Program-made: the position numbers and the translations under genes
Shown here: piece after piece, positions 22,905 through 32,963 of the stretch
Layout of the letters: each line of letters starts with the position of its first letter
Position numbering within the stretch: position 1 is the first letter of the stretch
Notes under the pieces: generated by a model
The model's database searches: none
Told to the model about the DNA's origin: nothing
Seen by the model: only the letters and a program-made list of their open reading frames with translations
Assembly (NCBI GenBank): GCA_029582165.1
Contig: CM055885.1
Coordinates: forward strand, 12,460,729 to 12,524,728
DNA length: 64,000 nucleotides
Direction of reading: 5' to 3'
DNA from: Portulaca oleracea
Taxonomy: Eukaryota > Streptophyta > Magnoliopsida > Caryophyllales > Portulacaceae

Positions 22905-25479
22905 CGATAGTTCAGATAAGGGCACTCCTGGAGGGGGAGGACATGTCCTCGAAGGCGAATATCTAGAAGTTTCCTGTGAAGCTGCCAACCAAGAATGATC
23001 TGGGACATACCAACTAAAGGACGAAGTCGGCTAAGCAGATTCTGTCGCACGACCGGGGGCTGGCCAACCAGAAGAAGTAGATCCTCCTAACCAAGAACGT
23101 TGAGGCACAGACCACTCTTGCAGGTTTGTGGGCCATGAAGGACCTGCCTCAGGAGCAGGAACAGGCTATCCCACTGAATAAGAACCAAAACCAAAGGAGG
23201 AAGCAGAATGAGGTATAGGACGTGAGGTAGCGTTATCCGCAAGGACTTGAGCACCAGGATACCCAATGGATGCACTTGAATCACGATCCCTCACCACTAT
23301 TCCCCGACCGCGACGAGCAAAACACACTGAAGCAGGAGTACGACGAGAATGTGAGGGCCGATAAGTGGCACTAGACTCCGAAGTATCCTCCACCTAATAT
23401 GAAGGAGGCTGGGTATCACCACCATACCCGACACTATGATACGACCCTCCTTGATTGAAAGGCTCCTCCAAAGACATCTGAGCCATGTCCTCTTCCATAC
23501 CTGGAGGACGTTGACCTCTACTTTCGGACCTACTACGACAAGGTCCGGATGAACTCTGGCCTTCAACCAGAATGCCTTTACCACGACCCTCTGGTACAGC
23601 TGCCAAGGGAGGACACGAAGACCCACCAACTTCTTCCCGAGATCGGCCTCGAGAAGAATACTCTCCTACCGAAGAGTGACGTGGGGGCTCCAAACGAGGA
23701 AGAACCACGTTTGAGCGCCGCGGTCGTTCTCTAGGGATAAACTCTACATCGGCCTCCATATCTACGCCTCTAGTTGCATTGCCTTGATATCTACCAGAGC
23801 CAGTGAACACCTGATTGATGTGTTTCTTCATAGTGCTCCACTCTTTGACAATACACCGAATGGTTGGCCACCTTGGCTGAAAGAAGGCAAAACCAAGGTT
23901 ATTCACAAAGAAGGTGAAGAATGGCAAGAAAGCAGTACAGAGCAGAGGTTACCGGTTTCTGCTCAAACTCCTGTAATACGGAACACTCGCTACTATGCTC
24001 CACGTCCAAGAAACCACCAATCTTCTCCTCTCCTTGTTGAACCTCCACTTGAGCGGCTCTGGTATAAGGCCCCAGCTGTAGTCTTGGTGATTAGAATCGA
24101 TAAAAAAAATGATATGAGAGATGAGGAAAATAAAAAAAATGCATACCACTCTAGAAGCTAAGCAATTGAGGTAGCGATCAAATTCCTTGTCGAATTGATC
24201 TTGCGGCACATCCTTGATGAAGTCCTGGAAGTCCTGACCTCGGACCATCTCCCTCAGCATACTCGGGTCAATACGCCACGGCTCAAACATACTCTCTAGA
24301 GGATCTAAGGGGATGAGACCAGGATGACGTCCCTTGATCTGCCTTGAAGCTCTTTCTCCCAGGTACCACACGTAACTTGAGGGCCCCTCGATCAAGAGGC
24401 GAAGACGAGTGTCGTGTTCAACCAAATGTAAGGGGGTCGGCAACCCACCCACATTGAATCCGACCCATGGACGCCAATTCACCTGAGTCTGCAAAAACAA
24501 AAGGAATTAAGGTTATAGTGCAGAGGAAAATAAAGATAAAAAATGTTGGGTATAAAGGAATATCGGAGTAAGGTTGTCCAGTGCACGCCGAATGAGATCA
24601 AGGCTCCCTGGCCTGTACTTCTTTTCGTGAATACCATCGACAGTCCAACGCTCCGCGACTAATACCGTCCTATCCATCTTTGATTGGACACTTAGGGGCA
24701 AGATGTATTCATAGGCCCATGACCGCATAAACATAATGTCAAGGAGAGAAGAAAAGAGGATCGACATCAAAAGTGAGAAGAGTCTCGAGTAGGTACCTCG
24801 AGCACCTTCCACAGGGAAGGGCCACACTGGAAGCGAGTTTGAGCCCCATGAAGAAAGATAGGCTCCTCGTTCTGTGAAATTCTTACCCCGCGGCGAAGCC
24901 CATGAATGAAGTTTGTATAAGCAGCGTTGCCCCAGTTCAAATTTTGAATGTTGTCGAAATCCAAAAGATTTCGGAACCACGACAGACGATGTTGTCCCCA
25001 CGGTTGGCGAATAGGGTTGCAGAGGGGATATATGCTAGGAAAATGAAGCAGCGTTGCTCGTGAAGTAAACTTTGAAAGCTCGCATCACGAATGGTCATTT
25101 CAAAATGTGTATAATGGAGGTTGGACAACCCCTGTCTCTGGCGTAGGTGTGCCGTCACGGGATTTAGCATGTTCAAGACTGTCGGAGGAATATCCACATC
25201 AAATACCACATCTTGCCCGCCCCAAGGGAGACCGATAATCATGACAAAATCTTTGGGTGTGACAGTCATCTTACCAACAAGCAGATGGAGAGTATTGATA
25301 GTGTCCTAAAATCTCTCAGCAATTGCCCGACCTATGAGGCGAAAGGTCTAGCAGTTCCAGACTACTAGACATTTCCAAAAGGGCATAAAACCCGCTGCGG
25401 TTAAAGTATCATGCATAAAATCCCCATGGATCGATTCTGCAATTCTCAAGGGGTCTTTCAAGTTACCGCAAGATTTCAT

Positions 25480-26844
25480 GTTATCCTCCTAGAAACGGCA
25501 AACAAAAATTCAGAATGCTACTTAAAGTGGGGGCTCATTTAGCTTTTTGGCCTGAACATAGTCTTTTGGACCCTAGTAGGACCCATCATTCATTTAAACA
25601 CTAGGCTCATTGCCACGGCCCACAAAACACTACCCATGGCCCAGTAAGAAAATCACAAAGGTCGCATGACCTTTGTTGATTAAACGACCCAACTTCCCAG
25701 CACAAATTACTGCCATGACCCAGCAAGAAAATCACAAAGGCCGCTTAACCTTTGCTCAATAAATGGGTCATTCCCGGCCCATAACGCGCCAGAAGCCCAC
25801 AAAAATAACTAAAGGCCGTATAGCCTTTAACTTTTTTAGGTGAGCAGCTGCGTCGATTTGGGTCGAAGATTAGGTGCGGACTTTATGGTGTGTGGACCAA
25901 GTTTCGTTGTTTGGATCAGTTTATGGGATACAAGTCGGGTTTTCAGTCGAGTTTGCATAAATAAAAGGATTATTCAACTATCCTAAGTCTTTTAAATATG
26001 TAAAAATAGTCAAACATCGACAAGGCATGAAAATACGAATCCCGTGCTTGCTCATTTTTACACTAAAATAAGCATAAGAGAAAGATCAGAGGCCACCTTG
26101 CCATGAGAACGATATTACCAAGCGTGGTTCCAGGGACGAACAGTGAGATAAGAAGGGGCAGCCTCTATACCGGGTACAAAGTTACGCCGAGAAGACCTTT
26201 CATGAGGCCATGCCGCCGCATGAGGAAGAGGAGGATTTCTTTGGCTTCGGGGTTGCAATTTTTTAATAAAACCCGAACTCTTTCTTCAAAAGAAGCAAAA
26301 TTCTTTGAGAGAGAAATGAAGGATGAATGAATGAATGAAGAATGAATTGAATTTATAGAAAAGCTTGTGAATGTGGACCGTTCGTTTCTATAACCCGCCT
26401 CGAGATTCCAAATGCGTTTCATTGGTCGAAAATTCAAAGGTCATCATCTTGCCACCCAAGAGAGAGACAAAACGACGTGGACCATTCTCGTCCACATATG
26501 GTTCGGGCCCCACTTTGATTCCATTCACGAGGAAGAAGAAGAAAAAAAACCGCATAGCTTTTGTAGTAGCACATCCCAAGTTCACGGCCCAAGCTTCCTC
26601 ATCAGCCCAAATAAAAACAACAAAAGCCGCATAGCCTTTATGGCATCTAGGGCCTAAATGTGCGACCCAAGCTTGTTACGTCCATCAGATCACTCAACTC
26701 ACACAGTCTAAAGGTGTTCGGCCCAAAAGTTCGTGGCCCAAGGATTTCCGAGGCTCATAATCCTCTCTGGTAAAAATCTAAACCAATAATCTTTCTTGCA
26801 TTTCAAAAAAAAAAACTAACACTTCGTTTTCTTGTGATTTTCAG
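25480..26844. other. 3' region of the Tat-type element upstream of the antisense PMD start
   Basis: No gene is supported. It holds five or more hairpin motifs: CAAAGGTCGCATGACCTTTG (25656-25675), CAAAGGCCGCTTAACCTTTG (25735-25754), TAAAGGCCGTATAGCCTTTA (25810-25829), and others near 26549 and 26622. A minus-strand frame at 26165-26437 has no recognised similarity. As it lies upstream of the PMD start it may include that gene's promoter or a leader exon. Confidence 0.45.
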
Positions 26845-27345
26845 GTCATCGCTAAAAGGGGACCAACATCATCCAACCGCCACTAAAAGGTTGTCATCAT
26901 CCGGTTGCCGCTAAAAGGGACAACCATCATCCAACTGCCGCTAAAAGGTTGCTGTCATTCGGTTGCCGCTAAAAGGGACCACCGTCATCCAGCTGCCGCT
27001 AAAAGGTTGCTGTCATCCGGTCGCCGCTAAAAGGGACCACCGTCATCCAGTTGCCTCTAAAAGGTTGATGTCATTCGGTCGCCGCTACCGTTATCCAACT
27101 GTCGCGCGCTAAAAGGTTGCTGACATCCGGTCGTCGCTAAAAGGGACCACCATCATCTAGCTGACGCTAAAAGGTTGCTATCGTCCGGTCGCCGCTAAAA
27201 GGGACCACCATCATCCAGTTGCCGCTAAAAGGTTGCTGTCATCCGGTCGCCGCTAAAAGGGACCCTCATCATCATCCAGCTGCCGCTAAAAGGTTGTTGC
27301 CGGAACCCGCTAAAAAGGACCACCTTCATTCAGGACGCTGCTAAA
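26845..27345 (+). repeat. Tandem array of CCGCTAAAAGG units before the 3' LTR
   Basis: About 17 units of roughly 28-32 bp share the core GCCGCTAAAAGG. Two unit types alternate, one continuing GGACCACC and one continuing TTGCTGTC, so the higher-order period is about 60 bp. The array ends about 80 bp before the polypurine tract. Such tandem repeats in the 3' untranslated region are known from Ogre/Tat elements. Confidence 0.9.
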
Positions 27346-27426
27346 AGGTGTCACCATCCCAAAGACCACCAGCATCATCTCCAAGCATATCAGGCTACTT
27401 TGACCTCGTCCTATTCGGACTCGATC

Positions 27427-27436
27427 AAAGTGGGGG
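27427..27436 (+). promoter_or_regulatory. Polypurine tract of the Tat-type element
   Basis: AAAGTGGGGG followed by CTCTC lies just before the 3' LTR start at 27442. This is the usual place for plus-strand priming. Confidence 0.7.
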
Positions 27437-27441
27437 CTCTC

Positions 27442-28969
27442 TGTAGACACTAGGATTTGCACCGACAAAATTCCGACTCATCAAAACTCAGCAAGTCATT
27501 TAGGCCAAACACCAAAATGGGTCATTGGGCCCATGGAGTCAATAAAGTGGGCCTAAAAGATCAGAACAGCCATGAAAATAATAAAAGTCGCATAGCTTTT
27601 ACAAGACCACAGCTTGGCCCAAAATGCAAATTCGGCCCAGAAATAATTCATATAAGTCGCATGACCTTTACGTTCAATAGCGGCCCGCCTTCGCCAGCCA
27701 CATCACCAATCCAAGCACTTAATTCCTATAGGCTGCTGACCTATATCAATTTCTTTTGATTTTGCCGCCAGAATTCCATGCAATCCCATGACATTAGCCG
27801 CACGTGATTGACCTCGGTTGACCATGAAAATATTATAAGTCGCATGACCTATGATATTTTGCATGGGGGAGGCTTGATTGTAGGGATGTGTCTCTCATCT
27901 TTCCCTCCAAATCCCTCACCTCTCCACCTATAAATACCACACCATTTTCACTCATTTTCATCAACTATTATCATCACTCCACCTAAACTCTCTCAAAAAT
28001 TCTCTCCATTCTCCCTCTCTAATTCTCTCAATATCACTATCATTATCTCCATATTATCAGACCACCTTCCTAACCATTCTTATATACATCCTTCCATCCA
28101 AGCTCCAAACCGAGGTCAAGTCAAAGGATCGATTTTCATCTCATCCATTACCTTTAAGCAATGTTTGCTTTTCATTATTATCGTATTTAAGTACGTAATT
28201 TGTGCTTTAATTCCATCATTTGTACCGATTTTGTAAAAGAAAACCACATTGTTTTATATTGCATGTTCAAGAATATAATTTCGTGAAAATTAATTAAACT
28301 TCTCCCCGCTCTTTTTCATTTCAAGTTCGATTTTAGTAGAGTATGTTTTCTAACAGGCGAATTTGAAAATTCTTTTAATTCTCAAATTCGTAACCTTGCC
28401 CCCGAGCTTAGAAATCGGGTTCGTAGACCGGAGTTATTTCTTTGTATTTTGGTTTGTCGATTTCCTTAAATTGGCTGGCGACTCTTTCTTTTCTTTACAA
28501 CCCTTTTAGTTATTAAAAATACATTTTTTTTGCCTCAAAATACTTAGAAATGATTTGATATCATTCATTTTACCAACCCAAGGTCGACGCAAGAGAAAAC
28601 GAGTTTGGAAATTAGCAAAGGCTATGCGGCCTTTGCTTATTTCCCCCATTTTTCTCTAGGCCAAAGAGACGCTAGCCCAGCCATGAAATTGCCAAAGGCT
28701 ACGCGGCCTTTGACAATTTCTGGCAGCTCGCATCTCTTCTTGGCCCGGGTTTGGGAATAATTGGTAACAAATCATTAATAAATTATTTTAATGCAAATTC
28801 GTGTATTTTTACAACATAAAGGGGTTTGTAAATAAATAAAGTTTTATCACCCCGAAAACGAATTTCGAAAATAAAATATCCTTATTTAAGGATTAAGCAA
28901 CCTTAGTCGGCTCCCGATTACCTAAGTAGCGCATCACGGGAAAAGGGTCCCTTTTCCCGGGGTCCTACA
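27442..28969 (+). repeat. 3' LTR of the Tat-type element
   Basis: 1,528 bp from TGTAGACACT to GGTCCTACA, followed by the duplication GTGGG. It aligns along its length with 5494-6659, except for an extra block of about 365 bp (28169-28533) flanked by TTTGC words. It carries the same hairpin motifs, for example GCAAAGGCTATGCGGCC near 28615 and CCAAAGGCTACGCGGCC near 28692. Confidence 0.93.
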
Positions 28970-28974
28970 GTGGG

Positions 28975-29558
28975 CCATGAAGAATATAAGAGGGATAGAG
29001 GATTGCTCTAACTTGATCAAAGGATTGATATCTCCAATAATAACAAAACTCCAATGGGGATGATTGTGACACCCGAACATATGGTTAAATGTGGCTTAAA
29101 TGGATTGAAATAACTACTTATATCACCAAGGTGCACCTTCTTTTAAGGTAGCTCATTCATTGAGAATTCTTTAGTTAAGCGTGCTTGGCTGGAAGTAGTC
29201 ACAAGATGGGTGATCTCTTGGGAAGTTTTCCCAAGAAGCGTATGAGCGAGGACGAAGCATGCTAGAAAGACTCGTAGTAATTTGTGAGGCCAATCAGCGA
29301 TCCTTGAAGCAGTTATCGGTAATGTCCGCAGCCCGGGAGGGGTCGGGTAGGGGTGGGAATTGGGTGGGTATGGATGGGCACTGTCCATACCCACATTTTA
29401 TCTACATATTATAGGACCCTACCCATGTCTCTTGATACCCACATGGATAATACCCACTTGGGTATTACCTCCATGGGTATTATGTATTTGCACAATCATC
29501 TAAGTATTCAAGTAACCATTTTTATTTTACAAATAACGTGTTAGATAGTAAATTTATA
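28975..29558. other. Flanking DNA right of the Tat-type element, no gene recognised
   Basis: The sequence continues from the left flank (5488) after removal of the element. 29340-29480 contains repeated GGGTA/TACCC words that form small palindromes. A minus-strand frame at 29143-29394 has no recognised similarity. Nothing more could be assigned. Confidence 0.4.
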
Positions 29559-30070
29559 TTTGGAGCTCAAAATTCATATTTGAACTTTTTTTAGTCTTTT
29601 CTATCATATAAAATTTCAATTTAAATCGTTAAAATTGAATTTTAATATAAAGTTTCAATTAGTTTTAGCAGCAACAAATTTTTATGTGTGTCGCAATATA
29701 TGTTATCAAATTAAAATATTTGGAGCTCAAAATTTATATTTGAACTTTTTCTTAATATGTCCTATCATATTATAAAGTTTCGATTCAAACCATTGAAGTT
29801 GAATTTTTTTCTTAAGTTTCAGTCAGATTTAAGGGCAGAAACATCAACATAAGCGACTATATATGTTATAAATGAAAATATTTGGAGCTCAAAATTTATG
29901 TTTGAGTTTTTTATTCCATCATATCATATCAGAAAGTTTTGGTTAAAACTATTAAAATTGAATTTTGTTTTAAAGTTTTAGTTAGTTTTAGTGGCTAAAA
30001 ATGTTTATATATGCCATGATATATGTTATCAAATAAAAATACTTGGAGCCCAAAACTTACATTTGAACTT
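29559..30070 (+). repeat. Tandem repeat, about 161-bp period
   Basis: Three diverged units start at TTTGGAGCTCAAAATT at about 29559, 29719 and 29881. A fourth start at about 30042 (CTTGGAGCCCAAAA) is cut short. Periods are about 160, 162 and 161 bp. Each unit continues with TATTTGAACTTTTT, a TATCATAT word and ATATATGTTATCAAAT near its end. The period is in the range of plant satellite monomers. Confidence 0.8.
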
Positions 30071-30074
30071 TCAA

Positions 30075-30819
30075 TTATTTGATAGAATTTAAATGCCGAA
30101 ACAAGAATATAATAAAGTGGTGTCCAAAGCTTACCTTCCTAACAGAAGTCCACTTTGTATGGGCAACTCTTAAGACTGTTTGAACATAAGAATGGATAAC
30201 TATTGCTCCTTCACCCATCTCTACCTCAAGCACAGAAATTTGTCCAATAATAAGACTTATCCCCACTTCACCCATAGGCTCCTCAAATCATATTCACCTC
30301 TAAGTCCTCCACCATGACCAAAACCCTTAAATTTGATGTGGGTAATATATTTGACCCGAATTCACTGCTTTGTACCAAGTGATACCTCAAGTGAATAGGG
30401 TCTTCAACCCAACACCCCTAAGGCACATACACAGCAACCAAACCAAGAGCTCCTACCCCATCAAGGGAGTACAACAAATTACCATCAAAACTGGCGACTA
30501 ATTTAGAGATCCTTTTCATAAAACTTGAAACTGAGAACAGAGAATCCAGAACATAACCATCAATAGTAATGAGGTTGCCAAATCTAAAAATTATTTGAGT
30601 TCTCCAACATATTTGCACATGTGCTTGAAATTTATCTCATGGTTATATACACATTCATCCCACAGGAATGGAGAGATGGCGCCAAAAATTAAAGTAAAAC
30701 GGTCATATTCGCCAAGATATATATTGTAGAAATACTCACTTTACTGCCGATTTTCTGTCTATTTGTACTGCTCCAATTGGGTATAGATCACTGAATGTCT
30801 CCTCACCCAATGGTATGCC
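30075..30819 (-). pseudogene. Unrecognised decayed gene fragment(s)
   Basis: The minus strand shows exon-like pieces: one ending KWTSVRK before a GTAAGC donor-like site (about 30130-30140), and one near 30720-30819 ending SAVK before GTGAGT. The second piece (DGIPLGEETFSDLYPIGAVQ) continues across the copia insertion into 33353 and beyond. I do not recognise the family. It may be an old gene or transposon cargo; frames between the pieces are full of stops. Confidence 0.35.
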
Positions 30820-30824
30820 ATCTG

Positions 30825-31208
30825 TGTTGGTTTTTTGGCTCCCCTTTTCAAGTCCCACATCGGTGGGTTTGTGAAGTGGAGGGGAATTGGAGCCTATAAA
30901 TAAAGGCTTCCACCTCCTTTGTTTAACACACCAAAAACACTTATTCTTTATATTACTAGAGAGATTTAGATGTTATCTTGGAGATCTTTCTAGGGATAGT
31001 ATGAGAGGAATGAGAGTGTGGGAAAAATATTGTATGGTTTAATAATTTCCATATAGAGAATTAATTCTGGTGGTCCGTGGTTTTTATCCCAATTGGGGGA
31101 GTTTTTCCACGTTAAATCTTGTGTTGTTATTCTCTATAAATTTTCTTGTTATTTTCTGCTTGAAAGTGATCTTGGCGGGGTGGGAAAAATAGCAGTTTTT
31201 CCCCAACA
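30825..31208 (+). repeat. 5' LTR of the gag-only copia element
   Basis: 384 bp. It contains the promoter-like GCCTATAAATAAAGG at about 30892-30906, followed by a leader. Compared with the 3' LTR it has about ten single changes, including two compensating one-base indels. Confidence 0.95.
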
Positions 31209-31210
31209 AG

Positions 31211-31222
31211 TGGTATCAGAGC
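31211..31222 (+). promoter_or_regulatory. Primer-binding site, initiator tRNA-Met type
   Basis: TGGTATCAGAGC begins two bases after the 5' LTR and is complementary to the 3' end of initiator tRNA-Met, the standard primer of plant copia elements. Confidence 0.92.
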
Positions 31223-31627
31223 CAAGGTTACATGCGAGTATGCTCTGTGGTTGCAGTTTAATCTGATCTTCCACATCAGAAAAGAAGTTCTTTCGCTGTG
31301 TTGAAGCCAAGGCTGAAGAATAATTCTTTTGAAATTTTAGTATGCTCTGTGGTTGCACTATGTTTGATCTTCCACATCAGAAAAAATTTCTGAATAAGAA
31401 TTATTATTAAGCAGAAGTTCTGTCTCGGTGGAGTAGCAGGTGGAGTTTGCTATTCTGGTAGAATTGTTTTGAGGTACTTGTGTATTTGGAAATAGTGAAA
31501 AAATACGATCTAAAGAGGTTCTGGTTAAAGAAAGATTTGGTTCTATTGTGATCCATCTCTTTTCTGAGAACATTTAGTGGGTATTTTTTTGATAACTATT
31601 TTGTCCATTTGAGTACTGATAAACAAT

Positions 31628-32431
31628 ATGGGGACAAAATTTGAGATTGAGAAATTTGATGGGAGAATTAATTTTGGCTTGTGGCAAGTGCAAGTCAAAG
31701 ATGTGTTAATCCAATCTGGATTATACAAGGCGTTGAAAGGTAGACCAACCAGTGAATCTAAGAGCGATAAAGACTCTGGAAAATCCAAAATTAGTGATGA
31801 AGAATGGGAAGAGCTAGACATGAGAGCGGCAAGCCAAATTCGCTTGTGTTTGGCTAAAAATGTTCTTGCTAATGTGATTGGATTATCTACAACTAAGGAG
31901 TTGTGGGAGAAACTTGAAGAGTTGTACCAAACTAAAAGTATTTCAAATAGGTTATATTTGAAGGAGCAATTTCATAAATTGCAAATGGAGGAAGGTACAA
32001 TTATTTCTGACCATCTCAGTGTTTTGAATGGGATTGTTTCTGATCTGGAGTCTATTAAAGTGAAGATTGATGATGATGACAAGGCACTTCGACTCATCTG
32101 GTCACTTCCATCTTCCTACAAGCACATGCAACCCATTTTAATGTATGGGAAGGATAATGTGGTTTTCTCAGAAGTGACAAGCAAATTGATTTCTAAGGAA
32201 AAGAGGTTGAAGAATGGAGATGAAAAATCTCAAGAAGATTCAGCTCTTGTTGCTAAAGGCAAATGGAAGGAAAATAAAAGCTCTAAGAAAAAGATCATCT
32301 GCTGGATTTGTGGTCAACCAGGACATCCTAAATCTAAATGTCCAAATAATGGGGCTAGTTCGGCTAGAAGCTCCAAAGAAATTGCTGCCAATGTTGTCTC
32401 CCTGGGAGAGGGGGATGATATTTCTTTGTAA
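31628..32431 (+). CDS. Copia-type Gag polyprotein (intact, gag only)
   Basis: 267 residues starting MGTKFEIEKFDG. The N-terminal part has the plant copia gag (UBN2-type) blocks NFGLWQVQVKDVL, ELWEKLEELYQTKS and NRLYLKEQFHKLQM, then a Lys-rich linker. A CCHC zinc knuckle, CWICGQPGHPKSKC, lies at about residues 219-232. Gag forms virus-like particles and binds the element RNA. The frame is uninterrupted and stops at TAA 32429-32431, with no pol after it. The ATG is 420 bp past the LTR and matches the usual start of this family. An intact gag in an element lacking pol suggests it was conserved for function in trans or in cis packaging. Confidence 0.93.
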   Translation: MGTKFEIEKFDGRINFGLWQVQVKDVLIQSGLYKALKGRPTSESKSDKDSGKSKISDEEWEELDMRAASQIRLCLAKNVLANVIGLSTTKELWEKLEELYQTKSISNRLYLKEQFHKLQMEEGTIISDHLSVLNGIVSDLESIKVKIDDDDKALRLIWSLPSSYKHMQPILMYGKDNVVFSEVTSKLISKEKRLKNGDEKSQEDSALVAKGKWKENKSSKKKIICWICGQPGHPKSKCPNNGASSARSSKEIAANVVSLGEGDDISL

Positions 32432-32950
32432 AGAAATATGAAAATCCTCATGGCATGAATGCTACCCTTAAAGATCGCCATGGAAGAGGATGTTAATTGG
32501 TAGCTGGTCCACAGGTTTGCACATGGGCATTGGTTAACAAGAGATGCAAGATGTGTGGTGGAAAGTATGTCGATGGCTAATGAACTCTCAAGAAGTTAAC
32601 AAGAGAGTTGCACCATAAATTATTAGCAGGTTTTTTCGACATGTCTGGCGAAATTCTTGAAATAGGAAGTGATTTCAAGTGAAAATTCCTGGATTGATGG
32701 GATTCAATCTAGGTGGAGATACTCTTTATGGTGAGAGTATGATAATTCTTGAATTAAGAATTATGATTGTTAGTAGCAGACAATGTGAAAGTTGCAGCTG
32801 TGCATGGTTGATCTAGTTTTGAGTCAGGTGGAGAATTGATTCTGTTATGTGTAGCTGGACAACTATAAATGATCAGCAGATTGTATTTTTTCTTCTTTTT
32901 TTTTTTTTAAAAAAGATGAAGATTGTATTTGGTTGGACTTGAAGTTGAGC
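32432..32950 (+). other. Noncoding region between gag and the polypurine tract
   Basis: No pol domains were seen. The region holds short repeats around AGTTAACAAGAGA and TTGGTTAACAAGAG, and a T-rich/A-rich run near 32888-32912. It may be the scar of the pol deletion or an unrelated filler. Confidence 0.5.
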
Positions 32951-32963
32951 CAAGGTGGAGATT
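32951..32963 (+). promoter_or_regulatory. Polypurine tract of the gag-only copia element
   Basis: CAAGGTGGAGATT directly precedes the 3' LTR. AGGTGGAGAT is typical of plant copia elements. Confidence 0.8.

Larger units (their letters stand above)
15962..25479 (-). pseudogene. Antisense plant mobile domain (PMD) gene, split by a nested retrotransposon
   Basis: The minus strand opens with ATG at 25477-25479 and reads a PMD protein. Blocks are MTVTPKDFVMIIGLPWGGQD (about 25210-25269), RPGSLDLIRRALDNLTP, VNWRPWVGFNVGGLPTP, ERASRQIKG and HPGLIPLDPLESMFEPWRID. A long Arg/Ser/Gly/Pro-rich tail follows (about 23730-22910). The tail continues across the nested element into 16130-15962, where PPRKPPPSAF follows on from PGVPLSELS. 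The nested element and its CGATA duplication therefore lie within coding sequence. TAG stops at 25348-25350 and 25306-25308 and other frameshifts kill it. An intron probably separates the LASRV block from the AGAYTR block (24060-24160), with another at about 24500-24575. PMD proteins occur both as host silencing-related genes and as transposon cargo; this copy is cargo. Confidence 0.8.
5494..28969 (+). mobile_element. Giant Tat/Ogre-type Ty3/gypsy LTR retrotransposon (host of a nested element)
   Basis: The element is bounded by related LTRs starting TGTAGACACT and ending TCCTACA. A perfect 5-bp target duplication GTGGG flanks it (5489-5493 and 28970-28974). Its span is 23,476 bp; without the nested 6,769-bp element and its 5-bp duplication it is about 16.7 kb. 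Order on the plus strand: LTR, PBS-like site, long leader, gag, protease, RT, RNase H, a second separate RNase H, integrase. A 3' region follows with two antisense genes, tandem repeats, polypurine tract and LTR. A second RNase H and a long 3' region with antisense genes are known marks of the Tat/Ogre lineage. The plus-strand coding region is broken by many stops and frameshifts, so it is dead. The LTRs differ at about 7 of the first 120 positions, so it is older than its nested passenger. Confidence 0.93.

Noticed and set aside
22691..23050. Minus-strand frame joining PMD tail and LTR sequence
   Set aside because: It crosses the insertion boundary at 22904 and is an artefact of the nested element.
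26103..26330. Plus-strand frame in the 3' region of the Tat element
   Set aside because: No recognised similarity, and it overlaps an equally open minus-strand frame; neither is supported as a gene.
29348..30420. hAT-like ends TAGGGGTGGG at 29348 and CACCCCTA at 30413-30420
   Set aside because: The flanking 8-mers do not match and the interior looks like tandem repeats plus gene remnants, so a single hAT element is not supported.
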